64,000 nucleotides of DNA from positions 1 through 64,000 of the forward strand of contig NZ_CAAJGL010000134.1 of NCBI RefSeq assembly GCF_900996225.1, in the 5' to 3' direction. Position 1 is the stretch's first letter. Each line of letters opens with the position of its first letter. Shown piece after piece: positions 8,616 through 17,898 of the stretch. The DNA is from Paraburkholderia sp. BCC1884. GTDB lineage: Bacteria; Pseudomonadota; Gammaproteobacteria; Burkholderiales; Burkholderiaceae. Under the pieces are notes generated by a model. That model searched no databases. It saw nothing but the letters and a program-made list of their open reading frames with translations, and was not told the DNA's origin. The position numbers and the translations under genes were made by a program.

Positions 8616-9416
8616 ATGTCGTCTCCGGCCAATGCAAACGCCCGTCTCGCGGATACCGCGTTCGCGCGCTATCCGAGTCTCGTCGACCGCACGGTCCTGA
8701 TCACGGGCGGCGCGACCGGCATCGGCGCATCGTTCGTCGAGCATTTCGCGGCGCAAGGCGCGCGTGTCGCGTTCTTCGATATCGACGCGAGCGCCGGTGA
8801 AGCGCTCGCCGACGAACTCGGCGATTCGAAGCACAAGCCGCTTTTTCTGACGTGCGATCTGACCGACGTCGACGCGTTGCAAAAAGCCATCGCCGACGTG
8901 AAGGCCGCACTCGGCCCGATCCAGGTGCTGGTGAACAACGCGGCGAACGACAAGCGTCACACGATTGGCGAAGTGACGCGCGAATCGTTCGATGCGGGCA
9001 TCGCCGTGAACATCCGTCATCAATTCTTCGCTGCGCAAGCGGTGATGGAAGACATGAAGGCGGCGCACAGCGGCTCGATCATCAACCTCGGCTCGATTAG
9101 CTGGATGCTGAAAAACGGCGGCTATCCGGTCTACGTGATGTCGAAGTCGGCGGTGCAAGGTTTGACGAACGGGCTCGCGCGCGACCTCGGGCACTTCAAC
9201 ATCCGCGTGAATACGCTGGTGCCGGGCTGGGTGATGACGGACAAGCAGAAGCGTTTGTGGCTCGACGACGCGGGCCGTCGTTCGATCAAGGAAGGGCAGT
9301 GCATCGACGCGGAGCTGGAACCCGCCGACCTCGCCCGCATGGCACTGTTTCTCGCCGCCGACGACAGCAGGATGATCACCGCCCAGGACATCATCGTCGA
9401 CGGAGGCTGGGCGTGA
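8616..9416 (+). CDS. SDR-family aldose 1-dehydrogenase (probable L-arabinose/D-galactose 1-dehydrogenase)
   Basis: SDR enzyme of 266 residues. The cofactor motif GGATGIG is near 29-35, VNNAAND near 108, the catalytic serine lies in NLGSISWM, and YVMSKSA carries Tyr and Lys near 173-177. The ending IIVDGGWA is typical. It lies between the importer and a sugar lactonase with overlapping reading frames. It therefore most likely oxidises the imported pyranose at C1 to the lactone that the next enzyme hydrolyses. The family is certain; the preference for arabinose or galactose is inferred. Confidence 0.86.
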   Translation: MSSPANANARLADTAFARYPSLVDRTVLITGGATGIGASFVEHFAAQGARVAFFDIDASAGEALADELGDSKHKPLFLTCDLTDVDALQKAIADVKAALGPIQVLVNNAANDKRHTIGEVTRESFDAGIAVNIRHQFFAAQAVMEDMKAAHSGSIINLGSISWMLKNGGYPVYVMSKSAVQGLTNGLARDLGHFNIRVNTLVPGWVMTDKQKRLWLDDAGRRSIKEGQCIDAELEPADLARMALFLAADDSRMITAQDIIVDGGWA

Positions 9417-10315
9417 GTGCGAGTCCGCGCGCGCAACATGCGGCGCTACTGCTCGATACGAAATGCACGCTCGGCGAAGGCGCGACCTGGTGCGCGGCGA
9501 CAGGCCGCTTCTACTGGACCGATATCCAGAACGCGCGGTTGTGGCGTTATGGCCCGAGCGACGGGCGCAGCACGTTCTGGCGCATGCCCGAGCGGCTTGC
9601 CACCTTCGCATTGTGTGCGAATCCGCATTACCTGTTGCTCGGCCTCGCCACGCATCTCGCGTTTTTCGACCTGGCCACTGGTGAGATCCGGCGGATCGTC
9701 GACGTCGAACCCGGTATGAATACGCGCGTGAACGACGGTCGTTGTGACCGTCAAGGTCGCTTCGTATTCGGGACCAAGGACGAAAGCTCACCGGTGAAGC
9801 CGGTCGGCGGGTTTTATCGTCTGAATCATGATTTGTCGCTGGAGCGTTTGCCGCTGCCGGCGCCGGCTATTTCGAACAGCATCGCGTTCAGTCCCGATGG
9901 CGCGACGATGTACTACTGCGATTCGCCGACCCGCGACATCCGCGTGTGTGACTACCGGCCCGACGGCAGCATCGCCAACGACCGCCTGTTCACGACGCTG
10001 ACAGATGCAACGGGCGAGCCCGACGGCTCGACCGTCGACCGTGACGGCGGGCTGTGGAACGCGCAATGGGGCGGCCGACGCGTGGTGCGGTATGGCCCCG
10101 ATGGCGTGGAAACGGCGCGTGTCGAGGTGCCGACCGCACAGCCCAGCTGCGTCGCATTCGGCGGCGCGCAATTGGGGACGCTGTACATCACCAGCGCGCG
10201 CACCGACCTCGACGCGGCCGCGCTCGCCGACGATACGCGCGCGGGCGGCGTGTTCATCGCCACGCCGGGATACCGTGGTTTGCCCGAACCCGTGTTCCAA
10301 GGCGCGCCCGTATAG
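9413..10315 (+). CDS. SMP-30/gluconolaconase-family sugar lactonase
   Basis: Six-bladed beta-propeller lactonase of 300 residues that opens aldono-lactones to sugar acids. The metal-binding residues are visible in family order: E in GEGATW (about 22), N in RVNDGRCDRQG (about 105), N in ISNSIAFSPDG (about 152) and D in EPDGSTVDRDG (about 203). The start is GTG 9413, which overlaps the stop of the preceding dehydrogenase and has GGAGG six bases upstream. The coupling indicates that lactone made by the dehydrogenase is processed immediately. Confidence 0.9.
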   Translation: MSASPRAQHAALLLDTKCTLGEGATWCAATGRFYWTDIQNARLWRYGPSDGRSTFWRMPERLATFALCANPHYLLLGLATHLAFFDLATGEIRRIVDVEPGMNTRVNDGRCDRQGRFVFGTKDESSPVKPVGGFYRLNHDLSLERLPLPAPAISNSIAFSPDGATMYYCDSPTRDIRVCDYRPDGSIANDRLFTTLTDATGEPDGSTVDRDGGLWNAQWGGRRVVRYGPDGVETARVEVPTAQPSCVAFGGAQLGTLYITSARTDLDAAALADDTRAGGVFIATPGYRGLPEPVFQGAPV

Positions 10316-10332
10316 CGCAGAATGACGCAGCC

Positions 10333-10357
10333 CCGTTCTCCGTGCAGCGGAGAACGG
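10333..10357 (+). other. Perfect hairpin between lactonase and epimerase genes
   Basis: A 10-bp perfect stem (CCGTTCTCCG/CGGAGAACGG) closes a 5-base loop 17 bases after the lactonase stop. No T-run follows, so it is not a classical terminator. It may stabilise the upstream message or attenuate expression of the epimerase. The rest of the 202-bp gap shows nothing else. Confidence 0.45.
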
Positions 10358-10517
10358 CGGCGACTCCGAACGTGAATCAGCAGGTGATGTCGCAATTCCA
10401 GTGGCAGCAGATCGGCAGCATGCAGTTCGGACCCAGAGGCGGCCATGTCAAGAAAGTCGCCCTACAGCACCCGTCAGTAATGACGGCAACGTCCCAAGCC
10501 TCTCGATGGAGCCAGAT

Positions 10518-11579
10518 ATGACTGTTGCGAATCTCGTTTCCGCCTCTCCCCAAACTTCACAGAGCCGACGCTCGCGACTTGCGGCGGCGGCCAATCCGGT
10601 GCTGCCGGGCCCGAGCACGTCGGCGGTGGCGGTCGGCGAAACCAGCGGCGGCGACGTCGCGTGTATCACGCTGGCCAACACGCAATTGCGCCTCGACGTC
10701 GCGCCGACGCTCGGCGGCGGCGTCACCCGTTTCGACTACCGCAACGACGGCGCGCTCACGCCGATCTTCCGCCGCTGCCGTCATGTCGCGGCCGACACGC
10801 AACCGAACCAGCTCGCTTGTTATCCCTTGTTGCCGTATTCGAATCGGATTGGCGGCGGCCATTTCAATGTATCGGGACGGCGTGTCGACGTACCGTGCAA
10901 TCGCGCCGACGAACCGCTGCCGATTCACGGCGACGGCTGGCAATCCGCCTGGCAGGTGGCCGACTCGGACCGTGAAAACGTGCGCCTGACGCTCGACCGG
11001 CGCGATGGCAAACCGTACGCCTATCGCGCGACGCAAACCTATACGCTGGACGGCCCCACGCTCGTCGTCGCGCTCGACATCGAGAACACGGGCCGCGAAG
11101 CGCTGCCTTTCGGCTTGGGCGTGCATCCGTTTTTCGTGCGCGATGCCGACACTGAACTCTCGGCTGCCGCCGGCGGCCTGTGGCTTTCCGGTGACGACTG
11201 GCTGCCGGTGCGTCATGTGCCGGCGCCGCCGGCGTGGCAATTCGGCGTGGCGTATCCGTTGCCGGACACCCTCGTCAATCACGCTTTTACCGGCTGGAGC
11301 GGGCAGGCGGCGGTAGTGTGGCCGAAGCGCCGCCTGTCGCTGAATATCGCCGCGGACACCGATTACTACGTGCTGTACACGCCGCCTGGTGAAGACTTCT
11401 TCTGCTTCGAACCGGTGGATCATCCGATCAACGCGATGAATCTGGCCGGCGGCGCGGGCGAAAACGGCATGACCTTGCTGGGGCGCGGCGAGCGCCTGAC
11501 GCGCACCTTCCGCTTCACCGTCGAGCGCACCGGTTTGCGTTCGATGCCGGGCGCGCGCGGTTCGAAGCGGCGCCAGTAG
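10518..11579 (+). CDS. Aldose 1-epimerase family protein
   Basis: Galactose-mutarotase-like protein of 353 residues that interconverts alpha and beta anomers of aldoses, supplying the anomer the dehydrogenase uses. The catalytic histidine region is visible as LPIHGDGW near 135. The second conserved histidine is in GLGVHPFF near 200, and the glutamate in the FFCFEPVDHPINA block near 300. About 40 residues at the N-terminus are low-complexity. The start was set at 10518 because GGAG lies six bases upstream; ATG 10506 is an alternative. It is the last gene of the sugar locus. Confidence 0.86.
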   Translation: MTVANLVSASPQTSQSRRSRLAAAANPVLPGPSTSAVAVGETSGGDVACITLANTQLRLDVAPTLGGGVTRFDYRNDGALTPIFRRCRHVAADTQPNQLACYPLLPYSNRIGGGHFNVSGRRVDVPCNRADEPLPIHGDGWQSAWQVADSDRENVRLTLDRRDGKPYAYRATQTYTLDGPTLVVALDIENTGREALPFGLGVHPFFVRDADTELSAAAGGLWLSGDDWLPVRHVPAPPAWQFGVAYPLPDTLVNHAFTGWSGQAAVVWPKRRLSLNIAADTDYYVLYTPPGEDFFCFEPVDHPINAMNLAGGAGENGMTLLGRGERLTRTFRFTVERTGLRSMPGARGSKRRQ

Positions 11580-11658
11580 CGAGGCTGGCGCGGCCTGTCG
11601 TGCAGGACGGGTAAAATACGCGCCACTTTCCGATTACCGGCTCGCCGCGAGACCCACC

Positions 11659-12474
11659 ATGTCCAATTTCATCCAGACACTCAACGACGCCTGGCAGCGC
11701 ACCAACTCGCTGCTGTGCGTCGGCCTCGACCCCGAGCCCAGCAAATTCCCGGGCGCGCTCGCGGGCCGTCCCGAAGCGATTTTCGATTTTTGCCGCACCA
11801 TCGTCGACGCGACCGCGCCGTACGCGTCGTCGTTCAAGCCGCAGATCGCCTACTTCGCGGCGCACCGCGCGGAAGATCAGCTGGAGCAGTTGATCGCGCA
11901 CATTCACGCGCATCATCCGGGGCTGCCGGTGATTCTGGATGCGAAGCGCGGCGACATCGGCAGTACCGCCGAGCAATACGCACGCGAGGCGTTCGAGCGC
12001 TACCAGGCCGATTCGGTGACGGTGAATCCGTATATGGGTTTCGATTCGATCCAGCCGTATCTGGAGCACGAAGGTAAGGGCGTGATCGTGCTGTGCCGTA
12101 CGTCGAATCCGGGTGGCTCGGATCTGCAGTTCCTGGAAACCGCTGGGCGTCCGTTGTATCAGGTCGTCGCGCAACTGGCGGCGGATAAGTGGAATGCGAG
12201 CGGCCAACTGGCGTTGGTGGTCGGCGCGACGTTCCCGAAGGAAATCGAAGCGGTGCGGGGGATCGTCGGCGATATGCCGTTGCTGATTCCGGGCATCGGC
12301 GCGCAAGGCGGCGACGTACAGGCGACCGTCAACGCGGGTCGTACCGCGAATGGTACGGGTATGTTGATCAACTCGTCGCGCGCGATCATCTACGCAGGTA
12401 AGGATGATGATTTCGCGGAAGCCGCGGCGAAGGCCGCGATGGAAACGCGAGACCGGATCAACGCGTTTCGCTGA
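11659..12474 (+). CDS. pyrF: Orotidine 5'-phosphate decarboxylase (type 2)
   Basis: UMP-forming decarboxylase of pyrimidine synthesis, 271 residues. The catalytic Lys/Asp cluster is in ILDAKRGDIGSTAEQYA (about 93-109). LCVGLDPEPSKFPG is at the N-terminus, and the longer form with VNPYMGFDSIQPYL identifies the type 2 (mycobacterial/burkholderial) subfamily. It is monocistronic here. A TAAAAT hexamer near 11612 could be its -10 box. Confidence 0.96.
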   Translation: MSNFIQTLNDAWQRTNSLLCVGLDPEPSKFPGALAGRPEAIFDFCRTIVDATAPYASSFKPQIAYFAAHRAEDQLEQLIAHIHAHHPGLPVILDAKRGDIGSTAEQYAREAFERYQADSVTVNPYMGFDSIQPYLEHEGKGVIVLCRTSNPGGSDLQFLETAGRPLYQVVAQLAADKWNASGQLALVVGATFPKEIEAVRGIVGDMPLLIPGIGAQGGDVQATVNAGRTANGTGMLINSSRAIIYAGKDDDFAEAAAKAAMETRDRINAFR

Positions 12475-12536
12475 GGATTGGCGGCTGTCGATCAGCCGCG
12501 TAGTGATGAGCGGCCGGAGCGGGCCTGTCGAGCCGC

Positions 12537-12586
12537 AGCCAGGTTAGCCGGCAGGGCCCAGAGCCAGGCTAGCCAGCAGGGCCCAA
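12537..12586. repeat. 25-bp tandem duplication at the 3' end of the cupin gene
   Basis: Bases 12537-12561 and 12562-12586 are adjacent copies differing at three positions. The second copy contains the stop codon of the minus-strand cupin gene, so the duplication may have shifted where that gene ends. The surrounding gap between pyrF and the cupin gene is about 95 bp. Confidence 0.6.
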
Positions 12587-13111
12587 CCGCGTGATGAACG
12601 CCGCATGCAGCGGATGTTGCGCCTCCAGCGCACCGACATCCGCTAATTCAAACTCGCTGAATTCGAAGCCCGGTGCGACGGTGCAGCCTACCAGCGCAAA
12701 CGTCGCCGGATCGGCGCACTCCGCTGCAAACCACCAACCCGCCGGCACTACCGCTTGAAAGACCGCGTCGGGATGCGTCAGCGCATTGCCCAGCTTGTGC
12801 GTGATCAGCGTCCCGCTTTCGTCGAGCACATGCACGTTCAGCGGTTCGCCTGCGTAAAAATGCCAGACCTCGTCGGACTGGATTCGGTGCCATGCCGAAT
12901 GCGCGCCATCGCACAGCAGGTAATAGATCGCCGTCGATGCCGAACGCGTTTGCGCTAAGCCATCGGCGCGCGTGACACGCTGTTCCGACCGGTACGTCTC
13001 GTTGAAAAATCCGCCTTCGGGATGCGGCTTCAGATCGAAGCGGCGGATCAGTTCGTCCCGGGCTGCGGTCGCGGTTCCGCTTGATGTTGAAGTAACGAGC
13101 GAATCAGGCAT
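12569..13111 (-). CDS. Cupin family protein (Cupin_5, formerly DUF985)
   Basis: Small beta-barrel cupin of 180 residues. Conserved features include the opening FDLKPHPEGGFFNETYRS (about 25-42), YYLLCDGAHSAWHRIQSDEVWHFYAGEPL in the barrel centre, and the C-terminal CTVAPGFEFSEFEL. The family binds sugar-like ligands, but no reaction is established for it. It is the last gene of a minus-strand run (thiL-pgpA-pncC-this gene), 24 bases downstream of pncC. Family assignment is good; the function is unknown. Confidence 0.85.
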   Translation of the reverse strand: MPDSLVTSTSSGTATAARDELIRRFDLKPHPEGGFFNETYRSEQRVTRADGLAQTRSASTAIYYLLCDGAHSAWHRIQSDEVWHFYAGEPLNVHVLDESGTLITHKLGNALTHPDAVFQAVVPAGWWFAAECADPATFALVGCTVAPGFEFSEFELADVGALEAQHPLHAAFITRLGPAG

Positions 13112-13135
13112 CGGCGTGCGGCCCTCGAATGGAAA

Positions 13136-13636
13136 TCAGTGTTCACGCTCATCGAGCAGGGCGAGCACGCCGCGCAACGCGTGCGCCGCCGCCTGCGCGC
13201 GGATTTTCTCGCGATCGCCCTTGAATACCTTCGTTTCGACCGACGTATGCAACCGGTTGCTCCAGCCGAACGACACCATGCCGACCGGTTTCGTTTCGGT
13301 GCCGCCGCCCGGACCGGCGACGCCGGTGATCGACAGCGACACCTGCGCGCGGCTGTTGCGCAGCGCGCCTTCGGCCATCGCACGCGCCACCTGTTCGCTG
13401 ACCGCGCCGTGCTTCTCGATCAGATCGGCCGGCACGCCGATCATCTCGCTCTTTGCCTGATTCGAATACGTGACGAAGCCGCGTTCGAACCAGCCGCTGC
13501 TGCCGGAGATATCGGTGATCGCGGTGGCCACCATGCCGCCCGTGCAGGACTCGGCGGTGACGAGCATCAGACGTTCGTCGCGCAGGCGGTTGCTCACGCG
13601 AATCGCGAGCTGATGAACCACGGTATCGGTAGGCAT
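13136..13636 (-). CDS. pncC: Nicotinamide-nucleotide amidohydrolase (CinA C-terminal type)
   Basis: Stand-alone CinA-C domain protein of 166 residues that deamidates NMN to nicotinate mononucleotide in NAD salvage. Visible motifs are TAESCTGGMVATAITD near residues 23-38, FVTYSNQAKSEMIGV near 54, SEQVARAMAEGA, and SITGVAGPGGGTETKPVG near 103-120. The length matches the single-domain PncC form rather than full CinA. It lies 66 bases downstream of pgpA in the same transcription unit. Confidence 0.93.
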   Translation of the reverse strand: MPTDTVVHQLAIRVSNRLRDERLMLVTAESCTGGMVATAITDISGSSGWFERGFVTYSNQAKSEMIGVPADLIEKHGAVSEQVARAMAEGALRNSRAQVSLSITGVAGPGGGTETKPVGMVSFGWSNRLHTSVETKVFKGDREKIRAQAAAHALRGVLALLDEREH

Positions 13637-13702
13637 GGCGTCAATCCGGAAAACGGTGGCCGGCAGGGAAGTCCCGGCGGCGCGGCGGCCACCGGGCAGC
13701 GA

Positions 13703-14284
13703 TTAAACCGACATGCGCCAGAGCGCAATGACGAGCAGCGTGAAAAACGCGGCGACCAGGTCATCGAACATGATGCCAAAGCCACCTTTCAGACGGCGGT
13801 CGAAATAACCGATGGGCGGCGGTTTCACCATGTCGAAGAAGCGGAACACGATGAACGCCCAAAACTGGCCGGTCAGCGTGACCGGCGTGACCATCACCAG
13901 CACGAGCCAGAATGCGACGATTTCGTCCCACACGACCGGCGAGGGATCGTCGGTGCCGAGTTTCTTCGCGGTAAAGCCGCAAATCGCAATGCCGCCGACA
14001 AAGCCCACGGCGATCAGCAAGCCCCATTCGATCACGGTCAGATACCGGCTCAGCACCGCGAACGACGCCCACGCGAACAGCGTGCCCATGGTGCCGGGCG
14101 CAACCGGCGACAAGCCGCTGCCGAAACCCAGCGACAGAATGTGCAGCGGATGCGACAGCATGAAACGCGCGGTTGCGCGGCGCGGCTGGGAGCGTGGTGG
14201 GCGCGGATCGGGGGCTTGTGGCGCCAGGGGCGGCTCGCCGCGGATGAGATCGTCGGCCGGGCCGAGCGGAGGATCAGTCTGCAT
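13703..14284 (-). CDS. pgpA: Phosphatidylglycerophosphatase A
   Basis: Inner-membrane phosphatase that removes phosphate from phosphatidylglycerophosphate to make phosphatidylglycerol (193 residues). The PgpA domain begins near residue 45 (HILSLGFGSGLSPVAPGTMGTL). DDPSPVVWDEIVAFW and the C-terminal KGGFGIMFDDLVAAFFTLL carry the conserved acidic residues between four hydrophobic stretches. The first ~40 residues are Pro/Arg-rich and unlike the family core. The start overlaps the end of thiL by 11 bases. Confidence 0.94.
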   Translation of the reverse strand: MQTDPPLGPADDLIRGEPPLAPQAPDPRPPRSQPRRATARFMLSHPLHILSLGFGSGLSPVAPGTMGTLFAWASFAVLSRYLTVIEWGLLIAVGFVGGIAICGFTAKKLGTDDPSPVVWDEIVAFWLVLVMVTPVTLTGQFWAFIVFRFFDMVKPPPIGYFDRRLKGGFGIMFDDLVAAFFTLLVIALWRMSV

Positions 14285-15272
14285 GGAAGTGGTCGAAGCC
14301 TTGCAACGTCAGGATGAGCGGCGCGCCGGCGGCGTCGCGCCAGCCGATCGCCGGGCGGTCGGCCGCCGTTTGAAGTGCGCTTATTGTACCGATGCGGGTG
14401 ACCGGTACATTCACCTCGCGACCGGCTTTTTCGACGGCGGCGCGGGCCGTGGCGGGCGCTGTGAAGCAGAGCTCGTAGTCGTCGCCGCCGGCCAGCGTGC
14501 AGCGTTGCTGAATGTCGGGCGACAGACGGCGTAACGCGGCGGAACGTGGAATCGCGTCGATATCGACAGTGGCTTGCATCGTCGAGCGCTCGAGAATGTG
14601 CAGCAGGTCGCCGGCGAGGCCGTCCGACAGATCGAGCGCCGCGTGGGCGATGCCGCGCAGCGCGAGTCCGAGCGCTACACGCGGTTCCGGCCGTTCGAGG
14701 GCGCGGCGAAACGTCGCAGTGTCGGCGGCATCGGCCGACCACTCGGCGCGCTGGAGGCCAAGGCCCGCGCGTGCATCGCCGAGCGTGCCGGAAATCCAGA
14801 TATCGTCGCCTGGCTGGGCGGCGTCGCGCCGCAACGCCGCGCGCGGCGGCACGCTGCCGAATACCGTAATGCACAGATTCAACGGGCCGCCCGTCGTATC
14901 GCCGCCGATCAGCTCGCATCCATGGCGCTCGGCCAGCGCGAAAAGTCCGTTGCTGAAGGCGGCAAGCCAGGCTTCGTCGGCTTTGGGCAGGGAGAAGGCC
15001 AGCGTGAATGCCTGCGGCTGGGCGCCCATTGCAGCGAGGTCCGACAGGTTGACCGCGAGCGCCTTATGACCCAGCGCTTCAGGATCGACATCCGCGAAGA
15101 AGTGGCGGCCTTCTACCAGCATATCCGTCGATATCGCCAGCATTTCGCCCGCTCGCGGCGCGAGCAATGCGCAATCGTCACCGATGCCGAGCGCGCCGTT
15201 TGCGGCATCGGAGGATTGCGCCGACGCGCGGCGGGCAAAGAAGCGGTCGATCAGCGAGAACTCGGAGAGCAT
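14274..15272 (-). CDS. thiL: Thiamine-monophosphate kinase
   Basis: ThiL (332 residues) converts thiamine monophosphate to the diphosphate cofactor with ATP. The N-terminal SEFSLIDRFFARR, the metal-binding GIGDDCALL and STDMLVEGRHFF, LSDLAAMGAQP and the C-terminal DLSDGLAGDLLHIL all fit the AIR-synthase-like kinase fold. It heads the minus-strand operon thiL-pgpA-pncC-cupin and diverges from maeB across a 252-bp promoter space. Confidence 0.95.
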   Translation of the reverse strand: MLSEFSLIDRFFARRASAQSSDAANGALGIGDDCALLAPRAGEMLAISTDMLVEGRHFFADVDPEALGHKALAVNLSDLAAMGAQPQAFTLAFSLPKADEAWLAAFSNGLFALAERHGCELIGGDTTGGPLNLCITVFGSVPPRAALRRDAAQPGDDIWISGTLGDARAGLGLQRAEWSADAADTATFRRALERPEPRVALGLALRGIAHAALDLSDGLAGDLLHILERSTMQATVDIDAIPRSAALRRLSPDIQQRCTLAGGDDYELCFTAPATARAAVEKAGREVNVPVTRIGTISALQTAADRPAIGWRDAAGAPLILTLQGFDHFHAD

Positions 15273-15524
15273 GGTGGCGATGGGTCAGCGGATAAGTGCC
15301 GCGAACTGCGGCTAACGGCGCGCATTGTACAAAGTTGCCGGCGGCACTTTCCTCGATCCGCCAATGATCCGGTTTCGGGCCGCGTACGCGCCGAAGCACG
15401 TCCCGTCAGCCTTTCACTCTGTTTCAGTCGCGGCAGTTGTACCCGTATTGAAGGAATAAGGTCAGCAATTGGGGCTACAATGCCGTCGAACATCTATTCT
15501 AATCCGCACTTCGAAGCCCGCCTT

Positions 15525-17819
15525 ATGTCGACTCCCGTCAATAGCAAACTCCGCGAAGCCGCCCTCGATTATCACGAGTTCCCCACCCCGGGGAAAATCG
15601 CGATCGCTCCCACCAAGCAGATGATCAACCAGCGCGACCTCGCGTTGGCGTACTCGCCTGGCGTTGCGTTCGCGTGTGAGGAAATCGTCGAAAACCCGCT
15701 CAACGCCGCGCGTTTCACCGCTCGCAGCAACCTGGTGGGCGTGGTCACGAACGGCACCGCGGTGCTGGGTCTGGGCAACATCGGGCCGCTCGCCTCGAAG
15801 CCGGTCATGGAAGGCAAGGCCGTCCTGTTCAAGAAGTTCGCCGGCATCGACGTGTTCGATATCGAGTTGAACGAGTCCGATCCGCACAAGCTGGTCGAGG
15901 TGATCTGCGCGCTCGAACCGACTTTTGGCGGCATCAACCTGGAAGACATCAAGGCGCCGGATTGCTTCATCGTCGAACGCGAATGCCGCAAGCGCATGAA
16001 GATTCCGGTGTTCCACGACGACCAGCACGGCACGGCCATCGTCGTCGCAGCGGCGATCACCAATGGTCTGAAAGTGGTCGGCAAGGACATCAAGAACGTC
16101 AAGCTGGTGTCGTCGGGGGCGGGCGCTGCGGCGCTGGCCTGTCTGGACCTGCTGGTCGACATCGGCCTGCCGCTTGAAAACATCACCGTGACCGATCTGG
16201 CCGGCGTGGTCTACAAAGGCCGCGTCGAACTGATGGACCCGGACAAGGAGCGCTTCGCGCGTGAAACCGATGCTCGCACGCTCGCTGAAGCGATCGGTGG
16301 TGCGGATATTTTCCTGGGTCTGTCGGCTGGCGGGGTGCTCAAGCAGGACATGGTCAAGCAGATGGCCGACAAGCCGCTGATTCTCGCGCTTGCCAATCCG
16401 ACGCCGGAAATCCTGCCGGAACTGGCGCTGGAAGTGCGTCCGGACGCCGTGTTGTGCACGGGCCGCACCGACTATCCGAACCAGGTGAACAACGTGCTGG
16501 TGTTCCCGTTCCTGTTCCGCGGCGCGCTGGATGCGGGCGCGACGACGGTCACGCGGGAAATGGAAATCGCGGCGGTCAACGCGATCGCCGAACTGGCGCG
16601 CCAGGAACAGAGCGACATCGTCGCTACGGCGTATGGCATTCAGGATCTGTCGTTCGGTCCGGAATACCTGATTCCGAAGCCGTTCGACCCGCGTTTGATC
16701 GTCAAGGTCGCGCCGGCCGTGGCGAAGGCCGCGATGGATTCGGGCGTCGCCGAGCGTCCGATCGAAGACATGGACGCGTACGAACAGCATCTGCAGCAGT
16801 TCGTGTATCACAGCGGCACGACCATGAAGCCGATCTTCCAGGTGGCGCGTAGCATCGAGCCGGAAAAGAAGCGCATCGTGTTCGCGGAAGGCGAAGAAGA
16901 GCGCGTGCTGCGCGCGATGCAGATCATCGTCGACGAAAAGCTGGCCAAGCCGATCCTGATCGGCCGTCCGGCCGTGATCGAACAGCGCATTGCGCGTTAC
17001 GGTCTGCGTCTGGTCTCGGGGCAGGACTACACGGTCGTGAACACCGACCACGACGAGCGCTACCGCGATTTCTGGCAGGAATACTACAAGATGATGTCCC
17101 GCAAGGGCATCACGCCGCAAATGGCGAAGCTGGAGATGCGCCGCCGCACCACGCTGATCGGCGCGATGCTGGTGAAGAAGGGCGAAGCCGACGGCATGAT
17201 CTGCGGCACGGTCAGCACCACGCATCGCCACCTGCACTTCATCGATCAGGTGATCGGCAAGAAGGCAGGCTGCAACGTCTACGCGGCGATGAATGGCCTC
17301 GTGTTGCCGAATCGCCAGATTTTCCTGGTCGACACGCACGTGAACGTCGATCCGACGCCGGAGCAGCTGGCCGAAATTACGATCATGGCGGCGGAAGAAG
17401 TGCGCCGTTTCGGCATCGAGCCGAAGGTCGCCTTGCTGTCGCACTCGAACTTCGGTTCGAGCAACGCGCCGACGGCGCAGAAGATGCGCGACACGCTGGA
17501 ACTGCTGCGTCAGCGCGCGCCGGATCTGCAAGTCGACGGCGAAATGCACGGCGACGTCGCACTCGACGCGAATCTGCGCCGCGAAGTGCTGCCCGACTCG
17601 ACGCTCGAAGGCGATGCGAACCTGCTGGTCCTGCCGAACATCGACGCGGCCAACATCTCGTACAACCTGCTGAAGACCGCTGCGGGCAACAACATCGCGA
17701 TCGGCCCGATGCTGCTTGGCGCAGCTCAGCCGGTGCACGTGCTGACTGCGTCGGCGACGGTGCGCCGGATCGTCAACATGACCGCCCTGCTGGTGGCGGA
17801 CGTGATCGCCGCCCGCTAA
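15525..17819 (+). CDS. maeB: NADP-dependent malic enzyme with C-terminal phosphotransacetylase-like domain
   Basis: MaeB-type malic enzyme (764 residues) that decarboxylates malate to pyruvate with NADP. The N-terminal half holds YSPGVAFACEEI, the metal/catalytic FHDDQHGTAIVVAAA (about 167-181) and the nucleotide-binding SSGAGAAALACLDLL. From about residue 440 a phosphotransacetylase-like domain follows (RIVFAEGEEERVLRAMQ...), which in this family is regulatory and binds acetyl-CoA. The frame is open far upstream. ATG 15525 was chosen as the typical family start (MSTPVNSKL); ATG 15480 is an in-frame alternative. Confidence 0.95.
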   Translation: MSTPVNSKLREAALDYHEFPTPGKIAIAPTKQMINQRDLALAYSPGVAFACEEIVENPLNAARFTARSNLVGVVTNGTAVLGLGNIGPLASKPVMEGKAVLFKKFAGIDVFDIELNESDPHKLVEVICALEPTFGGINLEDIKAPDCFIVERECRKRMKIPVFHDDQHGTAIVVAAAITNGLKVVGKDIKNVKLVSSGAGAAALACLDLLVDIGLPLENITVTDLAGVVYKGRVELMDPDKERFARETDARTLAEAIGGADIFLGLSAGGVLKQDMVKQMADKPLILALANPTPEILPELALEVRPDAVLCTGRTDYPNQVNNVLVFPFLFRGALDAGATTVTREMEIAAVNAIAELARQEQSDIVATAYGIQDLSFGPEYLIPKPFDPRLIVKVAPAVAKAAMDSGVAERPIEDMDAYEQHLQQFVYHSGTTMKPIFQVARSIEPEKKRIVFAEGEEERVLRAMQIIVDEKLAKPILIGRPAVIEQRIARYGLRLVSGQDYTVVNTDHDERYRDFWQEYYKMMSRKGITPQMAKLEMRRRTTLIGAMLVKKGEADGMICGTVSTTHRHLHFIDQVIGKKAGCNVYAAMNGLVLPNRQIFLVDTHVNVDPTPEQLAEITIMAAEEVRRFGIEPKVALLSHSNFGSSNAPTAQKMRDTLELLRQRAPDLQVDGEMHGDVALDANLRREVLPDSTLEGDANLLVLPNIDAANISYNLLKTAAGNNIAIGPMLLGAAQPVHVLTASATVRRIVNMTALLVADVIAAR

Positions 17820-17867
17820 AGCCCGCTTCGGGTGACGTGCGGCGGCGCATCGAGCGTGCGCCGGGCG

Positions 17868-17898
17868 AAAAAAAAGGCGTGCCCGCAACGGGCACGCC
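17868..17898 (-). terminator. Intrinsic terminator reading leftward
   Basis: A 10-bp perfect GC-rich stem (GGCGTGCCCG, 3-base loop, CGGGCACGCC) at 17876-17898 is followed, on the minus strand, by eight T residues (17875-17868). On the + strand the A-run precedes the hairpin and no T-run follows, so the signal serves leftward transcription only. Confidence 0.85.
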
